Origin: Pandoraea norimbergensis
GTDB lineage: Bacteria > Pseudomonadota > Gammaproteobacteria > Burkholderiales > Burkholderiaceae
Assembly: GCF_001465545.3 (NCBI RefSeq)
Contig: NZ_CP013480.3
Coordinates: 2,666,001-2,730,000 of the forward strand
Direction: 5' to 3'
DNA: 64,000 nt
This document shows positions 24,794 through 32,421 of the stretch, piece after piece. Each line of letters starts with the position of its first letter. Positions within the stretch are counted from its first letter, which is position 1. The position numbers and the translations under genes are program-made. The notes under the pieces were generated by a model that was not told the DNA's origin, did no database searches, and saw only the letters and a program-made list of their open reading frames with translations.

Positions 24794-25357
24794 TTACTGG
24801 GCGGCGGCGTGCAGGCGGGACGCGACTTGCGCGACGCGTGCCGCATAGCGCTTGACCGTTTCGAGATCGCCGGTGGAGATCTCGTCGGTCGAGGCGTCGG
24901 ACGGTGATTGCACCAGCGCGCCCACCGAGCCGCCCAGATTGTTGATGTCTTCGCGCGTGGCGGCCTTGGTGTTGGCAGGCAGCAAGCCGAGGCTGACCCA
25001 GATGCCGCCGTGCTGCGAGGCGAGCGTCTGCAAATAGATCAGCGTGACCTGCTTGTCGCCGTTCAGGCTCGCGCTGTTCGTGAAGCCGCCGAACACCTTG
25101 TCCTGCCAGCCGCGTCCGAACCACTGCTTGGACGACGCATCGGCAAACTTCTTGAACTGCCAGGGCACCGAGCCCATGTAGGTCGGCGTGCCGAAAATGA
25201 TGGCCTGCGCTTGCGCCAGCGTGTCCCAACCCGAGTCGCTCACGTTACCGTCTTCGCTGATCTCGATGAGATCGGCGCCGCTGCCCTGTGCGGCCGCTTC
25301 GGCAGCACGCTTCGTATGTCCGTAGCCCGAAAAATAAACGATGGCCGTTTTTGCCAT
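24794..25357 (-). CDS. Flavodoxin/WrbA-like NAD(P)H:quinone reductase family protein
   Basis: The 187-residue product has the flavodoxin-like start AIVYFSGYGHTKRAAEAA, whose SGYGHT loop should bind the FMN phosphate, and a second FMN loop, GTPTYMGSVPWQFKKFAD. Proteins of this size in the WrbA/flavodoxin family reduce quinones or serve as FMN carriers. It is transcribed away from the HxlR regulator gene, which probably controls it. It is convergent with the injection-system operon, with only 37 bases between the two stops. Confidence 0.88.
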   Translation of the reverse strand: MAKTAIVYFSGYGHTKRAAEAAAQGSGADLIEISEDGNVSDSGWDTLAQAQAIIFGTPTYMGSVPWQFKKFADASSKQWFGRGWQDKVFGGFTNSASLNGDKQVTLIYLQTLASQHGGIWVSLGLLPANTKAATREDINNLGGSVGALVQSPSDASTDEISTGDLETVKRYAARVAQVASRLHAAAQ

Positions 25358-25438
25358 GACAACTCCTTACACATCGAGAAAATGCCGGATTGGCACTGGA
25401 GCGTCGATAGTATATTTTGTATAGCAGCCAAACAAGAA

Positions 25439-25462
25439 GTTACCTGGTGGTAACTGGTTACC
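25439..25462. promoter_or_regulatory. Likely HxlR operator
   Basis: GTTACC-TGGT-GGTAAC is a perfect inverted repeat at 25439-25454, followed by a third half-site GTTACC at 25457-25462. It lies between the divergent flavodoxin and HxlR genes, directly ahead of the regulator's ribosome-binding site (GGAGGG), where repressor binding would block both promoters. Confidence 0.7.
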
Positions 25463-25473
25463 GGAGGGATATC

Positions 25474-25869
25474 ATGCCGCGCAATGCCGCGCTTGCGACG
25501 CCGAGCGAGATCGAGAGTCGTTACAACGTTTATATGGAAGGCTGTCCGGCCCGGCTGGTGTTCAGCCGGCTGGCGGACAAATGGTCGCTGCTGATCGTCA
25601 AGATTCTGCGGGACGACGTGCAGCGGTTCAACCAACTGCGCCGTGAAATTGGTGGCATCTCGCCAAAAGCACTTAGCCAGACGCTGCAAAAGCTGGAGCG
25701 CGACGGGCTGGTACACCGTGAGGCGTTCGCCACGGTGCCGGTGACCGTCGAGTACTCGCTGACCGAACTCGGACACACGCTCTCCGAGCTGGTCGAGCCA
25801 TTGGTTGCGTGGGCGGAAAACCACATCGAGGAAGTCTTGCGTTCCCAGAACAGTTTCGATGATCATTAA
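25474..25869 (+). CDS. HxlR-family transcriptional regulator
   Basis: The 131-residue protein is a winged-helix HxlR/DUF24 regulator: CPARLVFSRLADKWSLLIVK near the N-terminus, RFNQLRREIGGISPKALSQT for the recognition region and EYSLTELGHTLSELVEPL at the C-terminus. The Cys in CPARLVF is at the position that senses electrophiles or quinones in some members, which fits its divergent quinone-reductase-like partner. I chose the ATG at 25474 because GGAGGG lies about six bases upstream; an in-frame ATG at 25417 lies upstream of the operator and is unlikely. Confidence 0.9.
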   Translation: MPRNAALATPSEIESRYNVYMEGCPARLVFSRLADKWSLLIVKILRDDVQRFNQLRREIGGISPKALSQTLQKLERDGLVHREAFATVPVTVEYSLTELGHTLSELVEPLVAWAENHIEEVLRSQNSFDDH

Positions 25870-25941
25870 CACCGCCCGTCGCAACACGGGTTGTGCATCG
25901 AAAATCTGTCTTGTGAGCGTACTGAAGGATCGGAATCTGTA

Positions 25942-26562
25942 ATGGCAACGACCGGCTTTGAAGTTGACGATTTGCGGACCACGCTGGTGGGTAACAGCGT
26001 TGAGCTGCACCCCCTGGAAGCCGGCCACCGGTCGGCACTGGTCGAGGCGGCCGCCGACGGCGAGCTATGGAACCTGAAGTTCACGGTCGTGCCCGGGCTC
26101 GGGACCATCGACGCCTATCTCGACAAGGCACTCAAGGGCAGAGAGGACGGTACCGTCATGCCGTTCGTGGTGGTGGCGCGCGACACCGGCCGGGTGGTTG
26201 GCAGCACGCGCTTCTGGAAGATCGATCGCGCCAACCGGAAGCTAGAAATCGGTCACACGTGGCTCAGTCAGTCCGTCCAGCGCTCTCCCATCAACACCGA
26301 AGCCAAGTATTTGTTGTTGACGCACGCGTTCGACGTGATGCAGTGTGTGCGCGTCCAATTCACCACCGACGAAACCAACGAGAAATCCCGCGCCGCCATT
26401 CTTCGCATTGGCGCGACGCAGGAAGGCATTGTCCGGCACGAGCGCATCATGCCCGACGGCCGTAAGCGCAACTCGGTGCGATTTAGCATCATCGACGCCG
26501 AGTGGCCTGAGGTGAAGGCCATGTTGGCGCAGAAACTGGCGGGCGGCGTGTCACCCGCCTGA
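25942..26562 (+). CDS. GNAT-family N-acetyltransferase (RimJ/RimL-like)
   Basis: The 206-residue product fits RimJ/RimL-type GNAT enzymes: an opening VELHPLEAGHRSALVEAA, a VVARDTGRVVGSTRFW strand, the IGHTWLSQSVQRSPINTEAK acetyl-CoA-binding region and VQFTTDETNEKSRAAILRIG near the end. It should transfer acetyl from acetyl-CoA to an amine; the substrate cannot be read from sequence. I chose the ATG at 25942, with GAAGGA upstream. It is convergent with the LysR gene, with 18 bases between the stops. Confidence 0.88.
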   Translation: MATTGFEVDDLRTTLVGNSVELHPLEAGHRSALVEAAADGELWNLKFTVVPGLGTIDAYLDKALKGREDGTVMPFVVVARDTGRVVGSTRFWKIDRANRKLEIGHTWLSQSVQRSPINTEAKYLLLTHAFDVMQCVRVQFTTDETNEKSRAAILRIGATQEGIVRHERIMPDGRKRNSVRFSIIDAEWPEVKAMLAQKLAGGVSPA

Positions 26563-26580
26563 CGCTTGCCCGGGCCGCCT

Positions 26581-27489
26581 TTAATTGGCCACGACACCGT
26601 CGCCCAGCGTATCGAGCGCATACCGCCTGACATGGGCGACAAACGACTTCAACAGCAACGGCGTCGGCCGCTGTGACGGCGTGAGCACCGCCGTATCGGT
26701 CAGGATGGCGGGCTCAAACGGCTTGAACACGACGCCGGAGCCGCGATAGCTCCACGCACTGAACGCGTCGATCACCGCCACGCCAGCCCCCGCCTCAACG
26801 AACGAACAGATCGCATACGAGATCTGGCTTTCCATCTGCATCTTCACTTCGACGCCATGGGCGGCGAGCAACGCATCGATCTGCAAGCGGGCTTCCACGC
26901 TTCTCGGGTGCGCCACAAAGCGCTCGCCCGCCAGATCCGTGGGCCCGATGACGTCATGCGAACACAGCCGGTGCCCCGCCGGTAACGCACACACCATCTT
27001 CGCGGCCACCAGCCGCTCGCCGTGCGACGTCGTGCGGTTGAGCGACAGTCTGGCAAAACCCACGTCGCACCGTTGTCCCATCACCATATCCACGATCGAG
27101 CGCGTCGAGTGCATGGCCATCGAGACGTGCGCTTCTGGACGTGTCTTCAGGTAGTCCGCAATGGCGTGCGGCAGGAACGACAGCGCCAGCGCCGGTGCTG
27201 CCGCGATATGCAGCGTGCCGCGCTGCAAGTTTCTGATCTCGTCCGCCGCCCGGGCAATCCGGTCCACACCGGCCAGCGATCGCTGCACTTCCTCGAACAA
27301 CGCCTGCGCTTCGACCGTCGGGTAGAGCCGTCCCTTCACACGATCGAACAGCCTGAACTTCAGCGAGCGCTCCAGATCGGCGAGCAAGCGTGTGGTTGCG
27401 GGTTGCGAGATGTGGAGCATCTCGCTTGCCTGCGTCACCGTCTGGTGAAGCATCACCGCCCGGAACGCCTCCAACTGACGAATCTTCAT
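26581..27489 (-). CDS. LysR-family transcriptional regulator
   Basis: The 302-residue product has a LysR N-terminal helix-turn-helix (MKIRQLEAFRAVMLHQTVTQ, then SEMLHISQPATTRLLADLE) and a C-terminal effector-binding domain. It is divergent from the ABC importer and monooxygenase operon and is its likely regulator, with the inducer probably the imported compound or a product of it. An in-frame start six codons upstream exists, but MKIRQLEAF matches the conserved LysR beginning. The 180-base gap to the next gene is AT-rich; I saw no clear T-N11-A box that I would defend. Confidence 0.92.
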   Translation of the reverse strand: MKIRQLEAFRAVMLHQTVTQASEMLHISQPATTRLLADLERSLKFRLFDRVKGRLYPTVEAQALFEEVQRSLAGVDRIARAADEIRNLQRGTLHIAAAPALALSFLPHAIADYLKTRPEAHVSMAMHSTRSIVDMVMGQRCDVGFARLSLNRTTSHGERLVAAKMVCALPAGHRLCSHDVIGPTDLAGERFVAHPRSVEARLQIDALLAAHGVEVKMQMESQISYAICSFVEAGAGVAVIDAFSAWSYRGSGVVFKPFEPAILTDTAVLTPSQRPTPLLLKSFVAHVRRYALDTLGDGVVAN

Positions 27490-27669
27490 CCATTCACCCA
27501 ATAACAAAACATTATCGATTGCCGAAAAGAAAGCATTTCACAAGGGCTTTTTGAATTTCTAACCTTTCGCTATTCCCCATTCTATTTGGATGGATGCCGG
27601 AATCGCCAGCAATAACTAATTGTGCTGAAAGCGGGGTTAACCCCAACACTTTGGAGGGTGTCTCACCAT

Positions 27670-28563
27670 ATGAATAACGAAACCGTCTATCCACTCTCGG
27701 CGGCAAGGCGCGACGACAGCACCGACGGGCCGCCGGCAACGCTGCGCATCCACGCCCGCCCCAAGAAGTCCGATTGGCTCTGGTACGGCCTGTCCGGTGT
27801 CGCGCTGGTGCTGTTCTATCAGGGGGTGATCGACAACCCGCGCTGGCAGTGGGACGTGGTCTCCCATTACTTCTTCAATGCGCGTGTGCTTGCCGGGCTG
27901 GCCAATACGCTGATCCTGACGGCGTTTGCCAGCGTGCTGGGACTCGTGCTGGGTGGCATCGTCGCGGCTTGCCGCATGGCGGAGAACCCGGTGCTTCGCG
28001 GGGCGGCGCTGACCTACATCTGGATTATCCGAGCCACGCCCACGCTGGCGATGCTGTTGTTTCTGTTCTTCATCTCCGCGCTGGTGCCCCGCCTGTATCT
28101 GCCGATTCCGCTGTTGAACGTGAACCTGTTCGATATCGATACCAGCAACGTCATCTCGCGCTTCAGTGCCGCGATGATCGGGCTGGCGATCTACCTTGGC
28201 GGGCACAGCGCCGAGATCTTCCGCAGCGGGCTGGCTGCCGTCGACAAAGGGCAGCGCGAGGCGTGCAAGGCCATGGGTATGAGCGACCTTCGCATGATGT
28301 GGCACGTGGTCATTCCGCAGGCCGTGCGCGTCATCATCCCGCCCCTCGCCAACGAGCTCATCACGATGTTCAAGAACACGTCGCTCGCGTCGGTGATCGG
28401 CTACGTCGAGTTGCTGACGACCGTGCAATTGATCTATTCGACGACCTTCGAAACCATCCCGCTGCTGACGGTGGCCTGTCTCTGGTACCTGCTGCTGACC
28501 AGTCTTGCGATGTGTGGACAGAGCCTGCTTGAGCGACGCTTCGGGAAAGGAGTCCAACGATGA
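27670..28563 (+). CDS. Amino-acid-type ABC transporter permease
   Basis: The 297-residue product has an N-terminal cytoplasmic extension of about 30 residues and then the hydrophobic segments of a HisM/GlnP-type permease. The EAA loop that docks the ATPase is seen as [20 protein letters not shown]. Only one permease gene is present, so it probably homodimerises. It begins the operon: ATPase, monooxygenase, flavin reductase and binding protein follow. I chose the ATG at 27670 with GGAGGG upstream. It ends in an ATGA overlap with the ATPase gene. Confidence 0.93.
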   Translation: MNNETVYPLSAARRDDSTDGPPATLRIHARPKKSDWLWYGLSGVALVLFYQGVIDNPRWQWDVVSHYFFNARVLAGLANTLILTAFASVLGLVLGGIVAACRMAENPVLRGAALTYIWIIRATPTLAMLLFLFFISALVPRLYLPIPLLNVNLFDIDTSNVISRFSAAMIGLAIYLGGHSAEIFRSGLAAVDKGQREACKAMGMSDLRMMWHVVIPQAVRVIIPPLANELITMFKNTSLASVIGYVELLTTVQLIYSTTFETIPLLTVACLWYLLLTSLAMCGQSLLERRFGKGVQR

Positions 28564-29369
28564 GCGCGACCCCCGAAAACCATTCTCCGCACGCCATTGC
28601 GATGCATGAGCCGCTGCTTCAGATGCGCTCGGTGACGAAGCAGTTCGGCGAGTTCGTGGCACTGCACGGCATCGACTTCACGCTCTACAAGGGCGACGTC
28701 GTGGCCATCATCGGGCCGTCGGGGTCGGGCAAAAGCACGTTGCTGCGCTGCATGAACATGCTCGATCTCATCGATGCGGGCGAGGTGACGTTCAAGCGCG
28801 AAGTGCTCGGCAGCGAGTTGCGCGGCGCACGGCGCGTGCGCTTGCCGACCAAGGAGCTGGATCGCCAGCGCCGCTATTTCGGCATGGTCTTTCAGGGCTT
28901 CCACCTGTTTCCCCATTATTCGGCGCTCGAAAACGTACTGGCCGGCCCGCGCATCGTGGGTGGCGCGGCCCGCAAAGACGTGCTGGAACGGGGCAAATAT
29001 CTGCTCGCTCGTGTCGGGCTTGCCGACAAGCTGCATCACTACCCGTCGCAACTCTCCGGCGGACAGAAGCAGCGCGTGGCGATTGCGCGTGCGCTGGCGA
29101 TGGACCCGGAAATCATGCTCTTCGACGAACCGACGAGCGCACTCGACCCGGAGCTCGTGAACGAAGTGCTCGACGTGATGAAGGAGCTGGCGATGTCCGG
29201 CACCACGATGGTGGTCGTTACGCACGAAATGGACTTCGCCCGCAAGGTCTCGAACCGGGTGGTCTTCATGGACGGCGGCCGCATCGTCGACCAAGGTTCC
29301 CCCGAACACATCTTTCAGGGCACCGGCACCGAGCGCAGCAAGCGCTTCGTGGCGAGCATTCGCGGGTAA
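28560..29369 (+). CDS. Amino-acid-type ABC transporter ATP-binding protein
   Basis: The 269-residue protein has Walker A (GPSGSGKST), the ABC signature (LSGGQKQR), Walker B ([14 protein letters not shown]) and the H-loop ([11 protein letters not shown]), and fits the GlnQ/HisP group that powers polar amino-acid uptake. It carries a slightly longer segment between Walker A and Q-loop than GlnQ. The start overlaps the permease stop by four bases, so the two are probably translationally coupled. Confidence 0.95.
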   Translation: MSATPENHSPHAIAMHEPLLQMRSVTKQFGEFVALHGIDFTLYKGDVVAIIGPSGSGKSTLLRCMNMLDLIDAGEVTFKREVLGSELRGARRVRLPTKELDRQRRYFGMVFQGFHLFPHYSALENVLAGPRIVGGAARKDVLERGKYLLARVGLADKLHHYPSQLSGGQKQRVAIARALAMDPEIMLFDEPTSALDPELVNEVLDVMKELAMSGTTMVVVTHEMDFARKVSNRVVFMDGGRIVDQGSPEHIFQGTGTERSKRFVASIRG

Positions 29370-29449
29370 TGCCAACCGCATGGCGCTCCCATTTCAATCT
29401 CCTGACTTCAATCCTCTGGCTTCAAACCTCTTATCCAACAGGACAAGCA

Positions 29450-30766
29450 ATGGCACACGATGGAAAGATGAGACTCGGTCTCTCGATGCGTTATCTGGGC
29501 TATCACATGGCGGCATGGCGGCACCCCGAAGTACCCGCCGCCGGGGCCATCGACTTCAAGTATTTTCTCGACACGGCACGCAAGGCCGAAGCGGCCAAGT
29601 TCGACATGATCTTCTTCGCCGACGGGCTTGGCGTTCGTACGGCCGATAACCCCAAGGGTTCGGCGTCGCGCGATGCGAAGAATGCCGAACTCGAACCGCT
29701 CACGCTGCTGGCGGCGCTCGGCGCGTGCACGTCGAACATCGGGCTGGTCGGCACCGCTTCGACCACGTACAACGAACCCTTTCATATCGCGCGCAAATAC
29801 GCGTCGATCGACCACATCAGCGGCGGTCGCGCAGGTTGGAACGTGGTCACGTCGTGGTCGCAGCAAGAGGCGTGGAACTTCAGCCGCGACGAGCATCTGG
29901 GCTATGAAGAGCGCTACGAGCGTGCCGACGAATTCGTCGATGTCGTGAAGAAGCTCTGGGATAGCTGGGAGGACGACGCCTTTCTGCGCGACAAGGCGTC
30001 CGGCATCTTCTACGACGAGGCGAAACTGCATGTGGCGAACCACAAGGGCAAGCATTTCAGTGTGCGGGGTCCGTTGAATTCGGCGCGTACGCCACAAGGC
30101 CGTCCGTTGATCGTGCAGGCGGGGGCGGCGGAAGCAGGGCGAGAGATCGCGGCGAAGAATGCCGACGTCGTCTACAGCGCATCGTTCGACATTCAGTCGG
30201 CCCGGAAGTACTACGCCGACTTGAAAGGACGCCTTGGAAAGTATGGCCGCACGCCCGATCAGTTGCTGATCATGCCGGGCCTGACGCCTTATGTCGGTCG
30301 CACGCGGCAGGAAGCGCAAGACAAGTTCGACCAGTTGCAGGAGTTGATTGACCCGCTGAGCGGGTTGTCGATTCTGTACAGCACCTTGGGTGACCTGTCG
30401 GCCTACGATCTCGACGGGCCAGTACCGGCACTCAGTTCGGGGCCGGTCAGCAGCATCGGCAACGGGCTGATCGAACTGGCGCAGCGCGAGAACCTCACGA
30501 TTCGGCAACTGTACAAAATGCGCGCCGCTGGCGGGCGTCAGTTGATCGGCACGGCGCAGGACATCGTCGACGATATGGAAGCGTGGTTCCGGGAAGGCGC
30601 CGCCGATGGTTTCAACCTGTGCCCCGCGACACTACCCGGTGGTCTGGATGACTTTGTCGCACTGATTCTGCCGGAGTTGCGCCGGCGCGGCCTGTTCCGC
30701 GAGGAGTATGCGGCAAGCACGCTGCGCGGCAATCTTGGCCTCAACCCCTTGCGGTTCGGTGACTGA
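29450..30766 (+). CDS. FMN-dependent monooxygenase, NtaA/SnaA/DszA family
   Basis: The 438-residue product belongs to the flavin-dependent, luciferase-like monooxygenases of the NtaA/SnaA/DszA/YxeK type: FFADGLGVR near residue 60, GTASTTYNEPFHIARKYASI near 105, and SGGRAGWNVVTSWSQQEAWN. These two-component enzymes use reduced FMN from a separate reductase to cleave C-N or C-S bonds. The reductase is encoded two genes later in the same operon and the importer precedes it. I chose the ATG at 29450 (MAHDGKMRLGLS) with AGGAC upstream; the longer frame adds a leader that lacks family similarity. Confidence 0.92.
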   Translation: MAHDGKMRLGLSMRYLGYHMAAWRHPEVPAAGAIDFKYFLDTARKAEAAKFDMIFFADGLGVRTADNPKGSASRDAKNAELEPLTLLAALGACTSNIGLVGTASTTYNEPFHIARKYASIDHISGGRAGWNVVTSWSQQEAWNFSRDEHLGYEERYERADEFVDVVKKLWDSWEDDAFLRDKASGIFYDEAKLHVANHKGKHFSVRGPLNSARTPQGRPLIVQAGAAEAGREIAAKNADVVYSASFDIQSARKYYADLKGRLGKYGRTPDQLLIMPGLTPYVGRTRQEAQDKFDQLQELIDPLSGLSILYSTLGDLSAYDLDGPVPALSSGPVSSIGNGLIELAQRENLTIRQLYKMRAAGGRQLIGTAQDIVDDMEAWFREGAADGFNLCPATLPGGLDDFVALILPELRRRGLFREEYAASTLRGNLGLNPLRFGD

Positions 30767-30868
30767 AAGGACTGAAGGCCGTGGGCGCGCGCTGGCTGCG
30801 CACCCTCGGCCGGATCACGCATTTGCTGACCCGCCTAATTTTGAGCAAGAGATATCAGAGGTAAGCCT

Positions 30869-31369
30869 ATGACCGCCCAAGTTTCTGCTGACGTCTTTCG
30901 CCACGCGATGACGTGCTTCGCCAGCGGCATCACCGCCATCACCACACAAGAGGCCGGTGTGCCGTTCGGCCTGATCGCCACCTCCGTTTGCAGCCTGTCC
31001 GCAGACCCCGCTACGATTCTCGTGTGCGTCAACAAGACGGCGTCGGCGCACGACGTCATCCTGCGCACGCAACGGTTCGCCGTGAACCTGCTGTCCGCGC
31101 AACACCTGAGCGTTGCCAAGCGGTTCACCTCGCTGCGCGGTGCTGAGCGTTTCGACGCTGAACATTGGCAGGGCGGTAAGTTGAATATTCCGACGCTCGT
31201 TGACGCCGTCGTCGTGTTCGAGTGCCGGCTTGCGAAAGTCCATGACGGCTTCACTCACAGCATCATCGTCGGCCAGATTACCGAGGCAAGCGTCAACGAC
31301 GAAGGCGCATCGGACTGCCTGCTCTGGCATCACCGTGACTTTGCGCGCAGCACGCAGCAGGCGGCGTGA
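30869..31369 (+). CDS. Flavin reductase (HpaC/RutF-like)
   Basis: The 166-residue product fits the flavin_reductase domain family: FRHAMTCFASGITAITTQEA, FGLIATSVCSLSADPATILV, and the HDGFTHSIIVGQI strand near the C-terminus. It should supply reduced FMN to the neighbouring monooxygenase by oxidising NAD(P)H. It is separated from the monooxygenase gene by 102 bases, and AGAGG precedes its ATG. Its TGA overlaps an upstream in-frame start of the binding-protein gene. Confidence 0.92.
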   Translation: MTAQVSADVFRHAMTCFASGITAITTQEAGVPFGLIATSVCSLSADPATILVCVNKTASAHDVILRTQRFAVNLLSAQHLSVAKRFTSLRGAERFDAEHWQGGKLNIPTLVDAVVVFECRLAKVHDGFTHSIIVGQITEASVNDEGASDCLLWHHRDFARSTQQAA

Positions 31370-31404
31370 TGCGGCACCTGTCCTCACTTCTCTCGCGAGG
31401 TTCC

Positions 31405-32310
31405 ATGCGCATGACCCCTCGAATTCCCGCCGCCACGGCGATTGCCGCTGCGGCATGTCTTCTCGCGCTATTCGGTGGCGTAAGCAACGTACGCGCAGCC
31501 GAGGCGGCTTCCATCCTGAATATCAAGGCCGACGACAAGCTCGCAGCGATGGTGCCGAAATACTATCGGGACCGGGGCACGCTCACGGCGGGCGTGAACC
31601 CAGATGTTGCGCCGATCAAGTTCGTCAATGGCGACGGCGAGATCGTGGGCTTTACGCCGGAGCTGCTGTCGGCGGCGGCGCAGGTGCTGGGTCTGAAGAT
31701 CAAGCTCGCGCAATCGTCATTCGATGCGCTGATTCCGGGGCTGAGCGCGAGCCGCTTCGACGTGCTGCTTTCGCTGGCTGACTTTTCCGCACGGCAAAAG
31801 GTCGTGACCTTCGTCGACTATCTCGACATGGGGCTGACGGTGGTGACGACGCCCGCGAGCGCTATCACGGTGAAGTCGCCCGACGATCTATGCGGTTTGC
31901 AACTGGCGTTGCCGCGCGGCACGGCGTCGATGGAAAAGGCGAGGGCACTGAGTGACAAGTGTGTCGGCAATGGCAAGAAGCCGTTGACGATCGCCACGTA
32001 TCCCGACTCGAACATGACGATGCTGTCGTTGTCGACGGGCGCCAGTCAGGTCGCGTGGGTCGATTCGCCGGTGGGCTACTACAACGCCACCCGATTCCCG
32101 GCAAAGTACAAGATCGTGCACTACAACCGCGAAGCGCCGTATGGCATCGGCTTCGGTGTCGACGAAAAGGGCAAGCAATTGGCCCTCGCCATTCAACAGG
32201 CGCTCATCAAGCTTCAGAAGGACGGTGTCTACGACGCATTGATGAAGAAATGGGGGCTGGATCTCAAAGATGCCAAGCCGCTGTTTCCGATCAACGGCGG
32301 GGAGCGGTGA
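31405..32310 (+). CDS. Amino-acid-type ABC transporter substrate-binding protein
   Basis: The 301-residue product has a signal peptide (hydrophobic run AATAIAAAACLLALFGGV, cleavage near VRAAEA) and the bacterial extracellular solute-binding family 3 fold (GTLTAGVNPDVAPIKFVNGD, GEIVGFTPELLSAAAQVLGL, RFDVLLSLADFSARQKVVTF). It completes the importer encoded upstream and would work in the periplasm. I chose the ATG at 31405 with GCGAGG upstream, because the earlier GTG/ATG at 31366-31369 overlap the previous stop and add 13 residues ahead of the signal. Confidence 0.9.
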   Translation: MRMTPRIPAATAIAAAACLLALFGGVSNVRAAEAASILNIKADDKLAAMVPKYYRDRGTLTAGVNPDVAPIKFVNGDGEIVGFTPELLSAAAQVLGLKIKLAQSSFDALIPGLSASRFDVLLSLADFSARQKVVTFVDYLDMGLTVVTTPASAITVKSPDDLCGLQLALPRGTASMEKARALSDKCVGNGKKPLTIATYPDSNMTMLSLSTGASQVAWVDSPVGYYNATRFPAKYKIVHYNREAPYGIGFGVDEKGKQLALAIQQALIKLQKDGVYDALMKKWGLDLKDAKPLFPINGGER

Positions 32311-32353
32311 ACGGGCCGAGATACTTAACATATCAACGGTCGGTGAATTAATT

Positions 32354-32369
32354 AACCGACCGGTCGGTT
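32354..32369. promoter_or_regulatory. Perfect 16-bp palindrome, operator or terminator
   Basis: AACCGACCGGTCGGTT is a perfect palindrome 44 bases after the binding-protein stop and 53 bases before the acylase start. It is followed by further T residues, so as RNA it could also fold as a short terminator with a CCGG loop. The palindrome resembles operators of TetR-family repressors. Confidence 0.6.
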
Positions 32370-32421
32370 TTTGTTGTGATAACGTCAATGTGCTCGACCC
32401 ATAAGAACTACGGAGACATTG

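Noticed and set aside
27490..27669. A LysR-type T-N11-A operator in the divergent gap before the ABC importer operon.
   Set aside because: The region is AT-rich and offers several loose matches, but none is symmetrical enough to support.
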